Assembly: GCF_019711635.1 (NCBI RefSeq)
Contig: NZ_JAIGNT010000009.1
Coordinates: 1-64,000 of the forward strand
From: Qipengyuania huizhouensis
GTDB taxonomy: Bacteria > Pseudomonadota > Alphaproteobacteria > Sphingomonadales > Sphingomonadaceae
Reading direction: 5' to 3'
Length of the DNA: 64,000 nt
A program made the position numbers and the translations under genes. Positions 35,409 to 45,023 of this stretch are shown here, one piece after another. Position 1 is the first letter of the stretch. The number at the start of each line of letters is the position of its first letter. Under the pieces are notes generated by a model that was given only the letters and a program-made list of their open reading frames with translations, was not told the DNA's origin and searched no databases.

Positions 35409-35434
35409 GATTTAGAAGTGCCTGCAGGGGCCTC

Positions 35435-36475
35435 TCATTTAAGTGGCATAACCAATGTGACTTCAGTGCCGCCTTGGCCGCTCTTCTCAGATAACGTGGC
35501 TCTAATCTGCTTACTCAAGGCGCGGATAATCTTGGTGCCGAGGCCTGTTTGACTAGAACTTTTCTCGGCTTGGGGGATCCCCACGCCGTCATCGTAAATC
35601 CTCACGGTTATCGCGCTATCATCAGAATTCAGATCGACACCGACGGTTCCTTTCTCCTTTTCCGAGAAGGCATACTTCAAGCTGTTGGTTAACAGTTCGG
35701 CAACAACCAATGCTAGTGGCACAGCACGGTCAATGCCGAGGGAAATTCCGTGCTGCAGATCGAGCTTTGCCGAAATTTGGTCCCGGATAGACAAGGACCG
35801 GATCGTAGCAGTAACGAGCTCCTCCAGAAATTCGGCGACATCGACCAGTGAGTGCTCGCCATTCATGTAGAGCCGTTGGTGAATCGCCGCGACTACCGCA
35901 ATGCGATTTCGCGCATCGAGGAGTGCAGCTTTCAAATTGTCCTCCCTCACCTCTTTTGCCTGCAGTTGCAGCAAGGCAGTCACAACCTGCAGGCTGTTTT
36001 TGACGCGGTGGTTAACTTCCTGGAGTAGAACTTCGCGGCTGGCTAGAGCCTTCTCCAGCTCTTCGCCGCGTTCAACTAGAGCACGCTTAAGCGTGTTCTC
36101 ATGGGTGATGTCACGGATGGCTGCGAAGAAAATTCGCTCGTCATCCTGCCGCAAAAGCTGAAGATGCACCGAGACATCGTATAGACTGCCATCCTTGCGT
36201 TGATGAACAGTCTCGAAAACGAGATCCCCGCTATCGCTTTCCAGAAGTGGTCGCACTTTCTCGCGAAACTGGGCTTCGCTGAGCTCGGGTTTGAGATCCC
36301 AGGGGGTCAGATTTCGGAGTTCCTCGAGAGTGTAACCCAGATTCTCACGCGCCCCTCTGTTGACGAGAAGAAAGGCAAAATCTGTGACCGAGAATATGTA
36401 AATTTCGCTCGCAGCGTCCTCAACGATAAGCCCGAGTTGGCTCGCAGTCATGGGCAGTGTTTCGCGAAGGGGCAT
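35435..36475 (-). CDS. PAS-domain sensor histidine kinase, HisKA_2 type
   Basis: A 346-aa soluble kinase. A PAS domain (SEIYIFSVTDFAFLLVNRGARENLGYTLEELRNLTPWDLKPEL...HQRKDGSLYDVSVHLQLL) is followed by EVLLQEVNHRVKNSLQVVTALLQLQAKEV, the HisKA_2/HWE phosphoacceptor, and an ATPase domain (LVVAELLTNSLKYAF, IYDDGVGIPQ, TGLGTKIIRALSKQI). No LOV cysteine motif (NCRFLQ) is seen, so it does not look like a light sensor. The ATG at MPLRETLPM was chosen. It is followed by a single receiver gene. Confidence 0.9.
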   Translation of the reverse strand: MPLRETLPMTASQLGLIVEDAASEIYIFSVTDFAFLLVNRGARENLGYTLEELRNLTPWDLKPELSEAQFREKVRPLLESDSGDLVFETVHQRKDGSLYDVSVHLQLLRQDDERIFFAAIRDITHENTLKRALVERGEELEKALASREVLLQEVNHRVKNSLQVVTALLQLQAKEVREDNLKAALLDARNRIAVVAAIHQRLYMNGEHSLVDVAEFLEELVTATIRSLSIRDQISAKLDLQHGISLGIDRAVPLALVVAELLTNSLKYAFSEKEKGTVGVDLNSDDSAITVRIYDDGVGIPQAEKSSSQTGLGTKIIRALSKQIRATLSEKSGQGGTEVTLVMPLK

Positions 36476-36548
36476 CGTATAATCTCCTACCCGATGATGC
36501 AGCGGTGTCGGATACCCCGCACTACCTACGTCTTCGAATATCAGGGTT

Positions 36549-36589
36549 GTTGAAACATTGGCCCATTGCAATTCTTGAGTTGAAACATT
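36549..36589. repeat. 30-bp-spaced direct repeat upstream of the PAS kinase
   Basis: GTTGAAACATT occurs at 36549-36559 and again at 36579-36589, exactly 30 bp apart, about three helical turns. It lies 75-115 nt before the kinase ATG and is a candidate binding site for a dimer or tandem activator. Confidence 0.5.
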
Positions 36590-36596
36590 CGATCTT

Positions 36597-36872
36597 TCAA
36601 GCCCTCGCGTCAATGAAGACGTTCGCCGCGCCTTCCAAAACGAACACCCAAATCACGACGCACGCAATCCAGCCCAAATTGAATAGTGCCAATGCCGTCC
36701 AGACTGCTGCCGGCGTCGCCCTCCGTCGCCCCGGCCCCCTCACCATCTGACCGGGTTTCTCGCCGCGAAAAAGACGTGCAACATCGGGGAGGTGGAGAAG
36801 GAGCCACATTCCCGCGGCCAGACTGACGACGGCAAAAAATGCAATGAGAGCAGGGAGGAACCACAAGGGCAT
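36597..36872 (-). CDS. small two-helix membrane protein at the end of the cbb3 locus
   Basis: A 91-aa protein with two transmembrane helices (PALIAFFAVVSLAAGMWLLLHL and VWTALALFNLGWIACVVIWVFVLEG) separated by a basic loop (RGEKPGQMVRGPGRRR). AGGAG lies 7 nt before the ATG. It is on the same strand as ccoS, 195 nt downstream of it, and may be an accessory to the oxidase, but I do not recognise a family. Confidence 0.72.
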   Translation of the reverse strand: MPLWFLPALIAFFAVVSLAAGMWLLLHLPDVARLFRGEKPGQMVRGPGRRRATPAAVWTALALFNLGWIACVVIWVFVLEGAANVFIDARA

Positions 36873-37067
36873 AGATCAACTCCTATTGAACCGGATCAGA
36901 CGGCTGAACTGGACCGACAGACGCATGGCTGGCGAAATTTATCAGACGATGTGCTGTATCGACATTTTGGCAGAGGACGCGGCGCCGAAGTGCTCCACGA
37001 CCGAATAGGCTACGGACAGAGTTCGGACCGAGGCCGGAAGTATTGCAAGTAGCAGGGTCTTTAGCTT

Positions 37068-37253
37068 TCATCGAAGAGATTCCTCTTCTTCGGTCCTCGC
37101 CAACTGAGCGTCTTCCTCATCATCGATCAGGATGCGGTTGGCTGCACCGTCGAGATCTTCGAATTGGCCGTCACGCATGGCCCAGAAAAACAGGACCAGA
37201 CCTGCACCGCCTAGAAAAAGAGCGACCGGTATGAGAAATACGAGAACGTTCAT
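37068..37253 (-). CDS. ccoS: cbb3-type cytochrome oxidase assembly protein
   Basis: A 61-aa single-pass membrane protein needed to insert cofactors into the cbb3 oxidase. The N-terminal helix (VLVFLIPVALFLGGAGLVLFFWAM) is followed by the family sequence RDGQFEDLDGAANRILIDDE, which is diagnostic for CcoS/FixS. Its ATG overlaps the end of ccoI by 4 nt, so it is coupled to the copper ATPase gene. Confidence 0.95.
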   Translation of the reverse strand: MNVLVFLIPVALFLGGAGLVLFFWAMRDGQFEDLDGAANRILIDDEEDAQLARTEEEESLR

Positions 37254-39379
37254 GGCGCGTTTCCGACCCGGGCGAGGCGCAGGGAATTGCCAACCACCAC
37301 CAGAGAACTGAGCGACATGGCGATGGCCGCGATCAAGGGCGTCGCCAAGCCAGCGAGCGCCAGCGGCACGGCTAGGACATTGTAACCAATGGCAAAGCCG
37401 AAGTTTTGGCGCACGATCCGCATTGTTCGGCGTGCAACAGCAACAGCGAGTGCGACCGTTATAAGTGTTCGGCCCAAAAAGACCGCATCAGCAGCTTGCT
37501 GACTTACGTCGCTCGCACTGCCGGGCGCTATTGATGCGTGGGCAGCGGCGAGTGCGGGGCCATCGTTAATCCCATCGCCGACCATCAAAGGGCGATGACC
37601 TTGCGCTTTCAGCGACTCCAGCAGTGCTAGCTTGTTTTCGGGGCGCATCTCGGAATCGCCCTTGATATTTAAGGCACGCGCAAGAGCTCCAACGGGTGCT
37701 TGCCGATCGCCAGAAATAATTCGGCTTTCGACACCGAGAGCTTGAAGAACGGAGAGAGTTTCCGCGACATCAGGGCGTTCCGGGTCCAAAAATGGGATGG
37801 CGACCAAGCTTTCCCCGATCCGAAGGGTGGTGGACAATCCCTCGCCAGCGGTGGCGGTCCGCTCCAGGGCGACAGGAATTCCGGACCAATCTCCCTTGAT
37901 GCCCTCCCCGCCCGCTTCGGATAGCAAGCCAACCGCAGCGGACCGGATCCCCCCTCCCTCAAGGGCGGTTGCCAGTCCCTTGCTCAGGGGATGCCGGCTG
38001 GCCTGGGCCAACGCCAGGGCGACGGATTTTTGTTCGCTCGACAAGCGATCGATCTGCGGCACCGGTTCTCCCATCGTGAGCGTGCCAGTTTTATCGAATA
38101 AGGCCGTATCCACCTCGGCGAGCCGTTCGAGCGCGCTGCCGTCTTTGACGAGTAGGCCGCGTTTCGCCAAGGCTCCCGATGCTACCACCTGTGCCGCTGG
38201 GACTGCCAACCCCATGGCACAGGGGCAGGTAATGATGAGCACGGCTATCGCGATTACCAGGGACTGGTGCAGACCGACGCCTGCGATCATCCATCCAAGG
38301 AAGGCCATCAAAGCGAGGGTATGGACCGCTGGCGCATAAAGCCGCGAAGCGCGATCGGCTATACGAACATAATGACTTCGCGACTGTCCAGCCTCATCCA
38401 TCAACCGCGCGATTTCGGCTATAGCCGTATCTGAGGAAGCGGCAGTGACGCGCACGCGAATGGGATTGGACAAGTTTATCGCCCCGGCAAACACGAGGTC
38501 CTTATGTCCCACGGATTGAGGCGTGCTTTCGCCTGTCAGCATCGAATTGTCGATCGAACTCCGACCGTCTTCAATCACTCCGTCAGCCGCGAGAGCCTCG
38601 CCAGCCGCGACCAGCATCAACATATCGGGCTGGAGATCTGCCGCCGCTACCGTCGTTGTCGATCCGTCCTCAGCCAAGATCCTAGCTGACTTGCCCATGC
38701 GGGATAGCAGGGCACCGATACCCGCACGGGTCTTGTTTCGCATTGTCGCATCGAGTGCGCGTCCGGCTAAAAGGAAGAACAGCAGCATGACTGCACTATC
38801 GAAATAGGCGTGTTGGCCTCCAGTCGCCGTTTCGTATACGCTCAAGCCGGTCGCGAGCAGGACTCCGATGGAGATCGGCACATCCATGTTCGTCCGGCGA
38901 TGCCGCAGAGCCATTGCCGCGCTCGAAAAGAACGGACGCCCGGCATAGGCAACCACCGGCAATGCGATCAGCGCAGAGAGCCAGTGGAACAACTCGCGCG
39001 TGACGCCGCCTGCTCCCGACCAGACACTAACGGACAACAGCATGATGTTCATCATGCCGAACCCCGCGACGGCAAGCGAACGCAGGAGCATGCGACTCTC
39101 AACATCATCCTGTCCGAGCGGATTGGTTTCCGCGGCCTGACCTTCGAAACCTAGTTTTCCGATGGCATGAACCAAGGCATCCGCGTCCAGCGATCGGTCA
39201 TGCCGGACAGCGACCCGTTTCGCGGAGAAATTCACGCGCACCGCGTCGACACCATCAACCTTCTGCAAACCTCGCTCGATCTTGGCGATGCAACCTGCGC
39301 ACCGCATACCTGGGACAGTGAAGCGGCTGTCTGTGAGCTGGATGGGTTCGTCCGCTGCAAGGTTCATCCGGACATTCAC
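37250..39379 (-). CDS. ccoI: copper-translocating P-type ATPase of cbb3 oxidase assembly
   Basis: A 709-aa P1B-type ATPase that exports copper to the periplasmic side for the CuB centre of cbb3 oxidase. The N-terminal metal-binding domain has GMRCAGC. The membrane part carries CPC in IITCPCAMGLAVP, DKTGTLTMGEP is the phosphorylation loop, ASRHPLSKG contains the HP motif and MVGDGINDGPAL the hinge. Eight transmembrane helices are expected. It lies behind ccoH with a 4-nt overlap, the standard FixGHIS arrangement. Confidence 0.95.
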   Translation of the reverse strand: MNVRMNLAADEPIQLTDSRFTVPGMRCAGCIAKIERGLQKVDGVDAVRVNFSAKRVAVRHDRSLDADALVHAIGKLGFEGQAAETNPLGQDDVESRMLLRSLAVAGFGMMNIMLLSVSVWSGAGGVTRELFHWLSALIALPVVAYAGRPFFSSAAMALRHRRTNMDVPISIGVLLATGLSVYETATGGQHAYFDSAVMLLFFLLAGRALDATMRNKTRAGIGALLSRMGKSARILAEDGSTTTVAAADLQPDMLMLVAAGEALAADGVIEDGRSSIDNSMLTGESTPQSVGHKDLVFAGAINLSNPIRVRVTAASSDTAIAEIARLMDEAGQSRSHYVRIADRASRLYAPAVHTLALMAFLGWMIAGVGLHQSLVIAIAVLIITCPCAMGLAVPAAQVVASGALAKRGLLVKDGSALERLAEVDTALFDKTGTLTMGEPVPQIDRLSSEQKSVALALAQASRHPLSKGLATALEGGGIRSAAVGLLSEAGGEGIKGDWSGIPVALERTATAGEGLSTTLRIGESLVAIPFLDPERPDVAETLSVLQALGVESRIISGDRQAPVGALARALNIKGDSEMRPENKLALLESLKAQGHRPLMVGDGINDGPALAAAHASIAPGSASDVSQQAADAVFLGRTLITVALAVAVARRTMRIVRQNFGFAIGYNVLAVPLALAGLATPLIAAIAMSLSSLVVVGNSLRLARVGNAP

Positions 39380-39825
39380 TGCAAATGCTCTTCCACCGAC
39401 CAGGTCAGCCTATCGGGTGAAGTGATGGTCAGCCGCACAATCCAGCGCCCGGCCTTTAGTGGCTCTAGTGAAACGTGATTTCCGGGTGTCGCCTCGATAA
39501 AGCCAAGTTGCATCGTTTCCGGCTTACCGAGCGGCCGGCGAGCGACTGCGTTCACGGAGGAGCCATCAGGCACCGAGGTTGTTTCGACCACGAGGTGGTG
39601 GTTGTCGCTGCGCGACATTTTCGCGGTCCATCCCAGTGCTTCCTGACGTTCGGCAGCTTCAAGCCAGTCGTTGAACTCCTGACTAGCGACGTAGGAGTTC
39701 TGGACTACGACCCCTCCAAAGCCGCGGACGGCCAGCGTGGCCATGAACAGGTTAACCGCAATGATGACGGCGAAGCCGGACACAATGATCACGGCCATGT
39801 GCTTGCCAGTGAATTCGCCCTTCAT
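39376..39825 (-). CDS. ccoH: FixH family protein (cbb3 assembly)
   Basis: A 149-aa membrane protein. One N-terminal helix (HMAVIIVSGFAVIIAVNLFMATLAVRGF) anchors a periplasmic domain beginning VVVQNSYVASQEFNDWL, the signature of FixH/CcoH. It assists cbb3 maturation, probably with CcoI in copper delivery. The ATG overlaps the ccoG stop by 4 nt (ATGA); longer frames upstream run inside ccoG. Confidence 0.92.
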   Translation of the reverse strand: MKGEFTGKHMAVIIVSGFAVIIAVNLFMATLAVRGFGGVVVQNSYVASQEFNDWLEAAERQEALGWTAKMSRSDNHHLVVETTSVPDGSSVNAVARRPLGKPETMQLGFIEATPGNHVSLEPLKAGRWIVRLTITSPDRLTWSVEEHLQ

Positions 39826-41432
39826 TCGCTTCCTTCCGGCGTATCGAAGCGCGCTTCGGTTACAACGCTCTCTCGCTGTTCGTCGCGCGATGTCACACGG
39901 AAGCTGAATTCCTGCGTATCCGCGCCTTCCGGCACAATGACATATGCGCGAACTGCGAGCACCTGGTCTGTCGGCACCGTTTTGATCTGCATGCGTCCAG
40001 CCGCCTCGCGACCGATGGTGTCTGTCCACATCACCGCCCCTGGAAGACCCTGAAGCTCTATCTCCATCTCGCGCGGCCGGCTCTCCATATTGCGCAGCTT
40101 GAGAGTATAGGAATTGCGCACCGAGCCATCGCTCATCAGGATATAAGGCGGATTGCGGTCGGGCGTGACCGACAGGCCCACGTGGCTACGCACGCCTAGA
40201 GCGAACAGCATGGCAAGACCGATGCTGCCCCAGATGAGGAAATAGGCGATGGTCCTTGGTCGCAGCAGGGCTTTCCACGGCGGCCGTGTCGCTTCCCCGT
40301 TCGCTTCCTTCTCACAATCCTCGAGCGTCGCGTAGTCGATCAAGCCGCGCGGGCGCCCCACTTCCGCCATGACCTTGTCACAGGCATCGATGCACAGGGC
40401 ACAGGTGATGCAGCCGACTTGAGGGCCTTCTCGAATGTCGATCCCCGTTGGACAGACGGCCACGCACTGCAGGCAGTCGATACAGTCCCCGAATTTCTCA
40501 GGATCCTTTTTAGCCTTCTTGACGCTGCCGCGCGGTTCACCGCGCCAGTCCTTGTAGGTCACGAGCAGCGACTTCTCGTCCATCATAGCCGTCTGGATTC
40601 GGGGCCAGGGGCACATGTAGATGCACACCTGTTCGCGCATGAAACCGCCGAGTGTGAATGTGGTGAGTGTAAGGATGGCCACCGTGATGTAAGCGGCAGA
40701 AGCAGCCTCCCCCGCCCAAAAATCGCGCACGAGGGTCGGCGCATCGGCGAAATACATGATCCACGCACCCCCCGTCCAGAAGCTGATGACCAGATAAATG
40801 GTGTATTTAAACGTCCGTTTCGCGATCTTTTTCGGTCCGAGAGGCGCCGCGTCCAACTTCATGCGCGCGTTCCGGTCGCCATCGACAAAGCGATCGATGT
40901 GTTGGAACAGGTCCGTCCAGACCGTCTGCGGACAAGCGTATCCGCACCACGCACGGCCCACCGCGCTCGTCACCAGGAAGAGGCCAAGTGCAGCCATAAT
41001 GAGCAGACCGGCCACATAGTAGAACTCGTGCGGCCAGATCTCGATGCCGAACATGTAAAACCGACGATTGGCGAGATCGACCAGGACCGCCTGATCTGGC
41101 GCGTATGGTCCGCGATCCCAGCGAATCCACGGCGTGCCGTAATAGATCGCAAGCGTCACGAACATGACAAACCATTTGAAGCGGCGAAAGGGACCGTCGA
41201 TGCGCTTGTTGTGCACCTTGGTTCGCTTCTCGAACAACTTGGTCGGTAGTTGCTGCCTGGGCGGCTCGTGTGGCTCGTGCCGAAGCGTGGTGGCTTCCGG
41301 CTCGGCTACGGCACCGGAAACCGGCTCGTTGGTCTTCGCGCGCCCGTCCTCTACTACGACCGACCAGTCGCGGTTCTCGCCTTCCCGGCGAGGACGTGCG
41401 CTCGAAGCGCGGCCGGGATCACGGTTCTTCAT
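39822..41432 (-). CDS. ccoG: cytochrome c oxidase accessory protein CcoG (polyferredoxin)
   Basis: A 536-aa membrane iron-sulphur protein that supplies electrons for copper reduction during cbb3 assembly. Several transmembrane helices follow a long charged N-terminal tail of about 75 residues. Two ferredoxin-type motifs are clear: CIDCLQCVAVCP and CITCALCIDACD. A further CGYACPQTVW and CIYMCPW occur before them. The C-terminal periplasmic immunoglobulin-like domain (RNSYTLKLRNMESRPREMEIELQG) is typical of FixG. The start overlaps the ccoP end by 14 nt. Confidence 0.95.
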   Translation of the reverse strand: MKNRDPGRASSARPRREGENRDWSVVVEDGRAKTNEPVSGAVAEPEATTLRHEPHEPPRQQLPTKLFEKRTKVHNKRIDGPFRRFKWFVMFVTLAIYYGTPWIRWDRGPYAPDQAVLVDLANRRFYMFGIEIWPHEFYYVAGLLIMAALGLFLVTSAVGRAWCGYACPQTVWTDLFQHIDRFVDGDRNARMKLDAAPLGPKKIAKRTFKYTIYLVISFWTGGAWIMYFADAPTLVRDFWAGEAASAAYITVAILTLTTFTLGGFMREQVCIYMCPWPRIQTAMMDEKSLLVTYKDWRGEPRGSVKKAKKDPEKFGDCIDCLQCVAVCPTGIDIREGPQVGCITCALCIDACDKVMAEVGRPRGLIDYATLEDCEKEANGEATRPPWKALLRPRTIAYFLIWGSIGLAMLFALGVRSHVGLSVTPDRNPPYILMSDGSVRNSYTLKLRNMESRPREMEIELQGLPGAVMWTDTIGREAAGRMQIKTVPTDQVLAVRAYVIVPEGADTQEFSFRVTSRDEQRESVVTEARFDTPEGSE

Positions 41433-42330
41433 CAACCTCCACCGTGGGATCATCGGCGACTTCGACGAATTCCTCGCCGCCGCCGAGCGACCAGACATAG
41501 GCCGAGAGCATCTTGATCGTGACCGGATCGAGGCGACCGCTCCAATGCGGCATCCGGCCCATCTTGGGGTTCAGGATCTGCTGGCGAATCTGTTCGCGTG
41601 AACTACCGTAAAGCCAGATTGCATCGTTCAGGCGCGGCGCACCGAGTTCGCGGTTACCTTCGCCGGCAAGGCCGTGACAGACTGAGCAGTTATCTTCATA
41701 GGTTTGCGCACCGAGCGCGTTTCGGGATCCTTTACCGCTTAGCGAAAGCGTATGATCCACGAGCGCGTTGAGCTGAGCAGCTTCGAACGCGCCTTCGAAC
41801 GGCGGCATGACGCTGGCTCTGGTGTCATCAACGCCCGGAGAGCGAATGCCATTCACCAGCGTATATTCGATCGCCTTGAGATCACCGCCCCATAGCCAAT
41901 CATCGTCGTTGAGGTTGGGATAGCCCAGCGTCTGGCTTCCTGCGGCACCCGAGCCGTGGCACTGTGAGCAGTGAACTTGAAATGCCGATCTGCCGCCAGC
42001 CACTGCCTGAGCGAACAAGCCGCTATTCTCAGGGAGGCGTTCAATCGGAATTCGCGACAATTCCTCTCGCACAGTAACGCGCGCCTGATCGACGGCACTC
42101 ATTTCTTTGGCCAGCTCGCCGCGGCTACTCCAGCCGAGCACGCCTTCAGTTGCCTTGTCCACGAGTGGCCATGCCGGGTAGAGGATCACATACACTATGC
42201 CCCAGACGATGGTCAGATATAGCGTCCAGAGCCACCACCTCGGCATCGGGGTGTCGAGCTCCTCGATTCCGTCCCATTCGTGACCGACGGTTTCGGTGCC
42301 GGTGGGCTCGTCGATGCGCTTATTCACCAT
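41419..42330 (-). CDS. ccoP: cbb3 oxidase dihaem cytochrome c subunit
   Basis: A 303-aa subunit that passes electrons from cytochrome c into the oxidase. An N-terminal membrane helix (WWLWTLYLTIVWGIVYVILYPAWPL) anchors two cytochrome c domains with haem motifs CSQCH and CSVCH and downstream Met ligands (for example ASVMPPFEGAF and GRMPHW). It belongs to the smaller CcoP class with one helix. The ATG overlaps the end of ccoQ by 11 nt. Confidence 0.96.
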   Translation of the reverse strand: MVNKRIDEPTGTETVGHEWDGIEELDTPMPRWWLWTLYLTIVWGIVYVILYPAWPLVDKATEGVLGWSSRGELAKEMSAVDQARVTVREELSRIPIERLPENSGLFAQAVAGGRSAFQVHCSQCHGSGAAGSQTLGYPNLNDDDWLWGGDLKAIEYTLVNGIRSPGVDDTRASVMPPFEGAFEAAQLNALVDHTLSLSGKGSRNALGAQTYEDNCSVCHGLAGEGNRELGAPRLNDAIWLYGSSREQIRQQILNPKMGRMPHWSGRLDPVTIKMLSAYVWSLGGGEEFVEVADDPTVEVDEEP

Positions 42331-42499
42331 CGTCGCGCCTCTTGATCTCATCTTCCTTGAAAATGGAACGTGCTGCCTCCTGATTGTGCTCCTTTGCACC
42401 TGGTCGAAACACCCACAGACACAGCCCTAGGAAGAGCACAAGAAGCGCGATCAAGCCGTAGCTGTCAGCAAAGTGCCGCAACTGATCGTAGAGGCTCAT
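42320..42499 (-). CDS. ccoQ: cbb3 oxidase small subunit
   Basis: A 59-aa protein found between ccoO and ccoP. It has one helix ([21 protein letters not shown]), a typical [15 protein letters not shown] tail and a charged C-terminus. CcoQ stabilises the assembled oxidase. The ATG overlaps the ccoO stop by 4 nt and its stop lies inside ccoP. Confidence 0.93.
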   Translation of the reverse strand: MSLYDQLRHFADSYGLIALLVLFLGLCLWVFRPGAKEHNQEAARSIFKEDEIKRRDDGE

Positions 42500-43248
42500 C
42501 GGCCCTTCTCCTCTGCAAGCCGCTCCTGAGCTGCCGCACTGTCGACATCGACCAATGTTCCGAGCATCTGTAGATAGGCGACGAGCGCGTCCATCTCGGT
42601 CACCCTGCTCGGATCACCGTCGAAATCACGGACCTGCGCTTTGGGATAACGTTGCTGGAAATCCTCGACGTCCCCCCCGCTGTCAGGATCGGCCTGCAGG
42701 ATGATGTCTGCCATGGCCTCGCCGATGTCCCGGTCCGTATAGGGAACCCCCACGCGCCGCAGCGCGATCAGCATCTCGGCGGCGTTGTCGGTTTCAAGAG
42801 AGGCCTCCCCGAGAAAGGAGTATTGCGGCATGATGCTCTCTGGCACCACGCTTTGCGGATCCTTGAGATGCTGCACATGCCATTCGTCCGAATAGCGGCC
42901 ACCGACTCGCGCAAGATCGGGGCCAGTGCGCTTTGAACCCCATTGAAACGGGTGATCATACATGCTTTCCGCCGCCAGACTGTAGTGTCCATACCGCTCC
43001 ACTTCATCGCGAAACGGGCGGATCATCTGGCTATGGCAGGCATAGCATCCTTCGCGAACGTAGATGTTACGTCCCGCCTGTTCGAGCGGGGTATATGGCC
43101 GCATTCCGTCGACCTTTTCGATCGTGTTGTCGATCCAGAAGAGCGGGGCGATCTCAACGATGCCGCCAATCGCCACGGCGACGAAGGAACCAATTGCGAG
43201 CAGGTTGATGTTCTTTTCCAGCTTCTTGTGCTGGGAGGCGAGACCCAT
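42496..43248 (-). CDS. ccoO: cbb3 oxidase monohaem cytochrome c subunit
   Basis: A 250-aa membrane cytochrome c. One N-terminal helix ([23 protein letters not shown]) precedes a haem domain with [23 protein letters not shown], the conserved CcoO motif, and later [11 protein letters not shown] and a C-terminal [10 protein letters not shown]. It receives electrons from CcoP and passes them to the binuclear centre in CcoN. It starts 11 nt after ccoN. Confidence 0.97.
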   Translation of the reverse strand: MGLASQHKKLEKNINLLAIGSFVAVAIGGIVEIAPLFWIDNTIEKVDGMRPYTPLEQAGRNIYVREGCYACHSQMIRPFRDEVERYGHYSLAAESMYDHPFQWGSKRTGPDLARVGGRYSDEWHVQHLKDPQSVVPESIMPQYSFLGEASLETDNAAEMLIALRRVGVPYTDRDIGEAMADIILQADPDSGGDVEDFQQRYPKAQVRDFDGDPSRVTEMDALVAYLQMLGTLVDVDSAAAQERLAEEKGR

Positions 43249-43259
43249 GACGCGCTATC

Positions 43260-44936
43260 CTATTCAGCTGGTTCGGGGTTTGCGGAGCGCACGATGGGTC
43301 GGTCCTTTTCCGGATCGTATTCCGGCATGGCGCCCATCGGAGCTTCCTCGCGGAGCTTGCCGGCGATGGTCATCCAGACATTGTAGCCCATGATGATGGC
43401 ACCGCTGAGATACATGACGCCGCCCAGAGCTCGGATGATATAGAGCTCGTGCAGCGCTGCGACAGTCTCAGCGAAGCTGTTCACGAGGTAGCCGTCGGCG
43501 CCGTATTCGCGCCACATCAAACCTTGGGTGATACCCGCCACCCACATGCTGGCGGCGTAGAAAACGATCCCCAGCGTCGCGAGCCAGAAGTGCCAGTTGA
43601 TCATACGCAGCGAATACATTCGCTCCCGCTTCCACAATCGCGGGACGAGGAAGTAGACTGCGGCAAAACTGATAAGACCGTTCCACCCGAGAGCGCCCGA
43701 GTGCACGTGTCCAACCGTCCAGTCGGTGTAGTGTGACAACGAGTTCACCGCTTTGATGCTGAGCATCGGACCCTCGAACGTCGCCATGCCGTAGAACGCC
43801 AGCGCCATGACCATCATGCGGATGATCGGATCTGTGCGAACCTTGTCCCAAGCACCGTTCAGCGTCATCAGTCCATTGATCATGCCTCCCCAGCTGGGCA
43901 TCCAGAGGATGACCGAAAACACCATGCCAAGTGTCTGCGCCCAGTCCGGCAACGCTGTGTAATGAAGGTGATGCGGCCCTGCCCAGATGTAGAGGAAGAT
44001 CAGGGACCAGAAGTGAATGATGGAGAGCCGGTAACTGTAGACGGGTCGTTCGGCCTGTTTGGGCACGAAGTAATACATCATTGCCAAAAACGGCACAGTC
44101 AGGAAAAACGCTACGGCGTTGTGGCCATACCACCACTGCGTCAGCGCATCCTGGACGCCCGCAAAGGCGGAGAACGAGAGAGAGCCGTTCCAGGCGACTG
44201 GCACCGCCAGATTGTTGACGATGTGCAGCATCGCGATGGTGATGATGAAGGAGAGGTAGAACCAGTTTGCCACATAGATATGCGGCTCGGTTCTACGCGC
44301 CAGAGTGCCGACGAAGACGATGAGATACGCGACCCAGACAATCGTCAGCCACAGATCCACATACCACTCGGGCTCGGCATATTCGCGGCTCTGCGTGACG
44401 CCAAAAAGATAACCAGAAGCCGCCAGAACGATGAACAACTGGTAGCCCCAGAATACGAAGCGAGCGAGCGTCGGAAAGGCAAGCTGCGCGCGGCACGTGC
44501 GCTGCACAACATAGAAACTACTGGCGATGAGGATATTACCGCCAAAGGCGAAAATCACTGCAGACGTATGCAGCGGCCTCACCCGCCCGAAGTTGAAATA
44601 GGGCTCGAAATTGAGCTGCGGGAACGCCAGCTGCGACGCGATAAAGACGCCGGCAAGCAGACCCACGAGAGCCCAGAACATAGTGGCAAGGACACCCCAG
44701 CGAACCGGATCATCGTCATATAGCGAGGCGCCTTGCGGCATACGAAAAAAACCGCGTGCTTTCCCCATTGGATCGAACCGCGCGGCCGACATCCACATGA
44801 GCACGAATGAGACGATCGCGATGATAATCGCATGAGCTGCAAAGCCCGTGTCCCGCGCTGTAGCTGCCAAAACAATTGAGATGACAAGAACTAGGAACCA
44901 CAACCCAACCCGTCCGAGTGCGACTTCTGCCCGCAT
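43260..44936 (-). CDS. ccoN: cbb3-type cytochrome c oxidase catalytic subunit
   Basis: A 558-aa haem-copper oxidase subunit I of type C, with about 12-14 helices, high oxygen affinity and the low-spin haem b, haem b3 and CuB sites. Candidate His ligands lie in [36 protein letters not shown] and [16 protein letters not shown]. It heads the ccoNOQP-GHIS operon. A perfect FNR box lies about 60 bp before its ATG, centred 60 nt upstream, so transcription is probably switched on at low oxygen. Confidence 0.97.
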   Translation of the reverse strand: MRAEVALGRVGLWFLVLVISIVLAATARDTGFAAHAIIIAIVSFVLMWMSAARFDPMGKARGFFRMPQGASLYDDDPVRWGVLATMFWALVGLLAGVFIASQLAFPQLNFEPYFNFGRVRPLHTSAVIFAFGGNILIASSFYVVQRTCRAQLAFPTLARFVFWGYQLFIVLAASGYLFGVTQSREYAEPEWYVDLWLTIVWVAYLIVFVGTLARRTEPHIYVANWFYLSFIITIAMLHIVNNLAVPVAWNGSLSFSAFAGVQDALTQWWYGHNAVAFFLTVPFLAMMYYFVPKQAERPVYSYRLSIIHFWSLIFLYIWAGPHHLHYTALPDWAQTLGMVFSVILWMPSWGGMINGLMTLNGAWDKVRTDPIIRMMVMALAFYGMATFEGPMLSIKAVNSLSHYTDWTVGHVHSGALGWNGLISFAAVYFLVPRLWKRERMYSLRMINWHFWLATLGIVFYAASMWVAGITQGLMWREYGADGYLVNSFAETVAALHELYIIRALGGVMYLSGAIIMGYNVWMTIAGKLREEAPMGAMPEYDPEKDRPIVRSANPEPAE

Positions 44937-44989
44937 TATAACTCCGATCCCCTTTTACGCGCCTCTATGCAGCTTTGACGAAAACCGCA

Positions 44990-45003
44990 TTGATCCAAAT
45001 CAA
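44990..45003. promoter_or_regulatory. FNR box before ccoN
   Basis: TTGATCCAAATCAA is a perfect match to the FNR/FixK consensus TTGAT-N4-ATCAA. It lies about 60 bp upstream of the ccoN ATG, between ccoN and the FNR-like regulator gene, at a distance that allows a transcription start about 40 bp further down. Confidence 0.9.
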
Positions 45004-45023
45004 ATTATAGAAATTTCATTTCG

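Noticed and set aside
36883..37071. A 62-codon minus-strand frame whose ATG overlaps the ccoS stop
   Set aside because: The translation (MKAKDPATCNTSGLGPNSV...) has no family features or membrane helix, no own ribosome site can be told apart, and a longer plus-strand frame crosses the same DNA, so it is probably chance.
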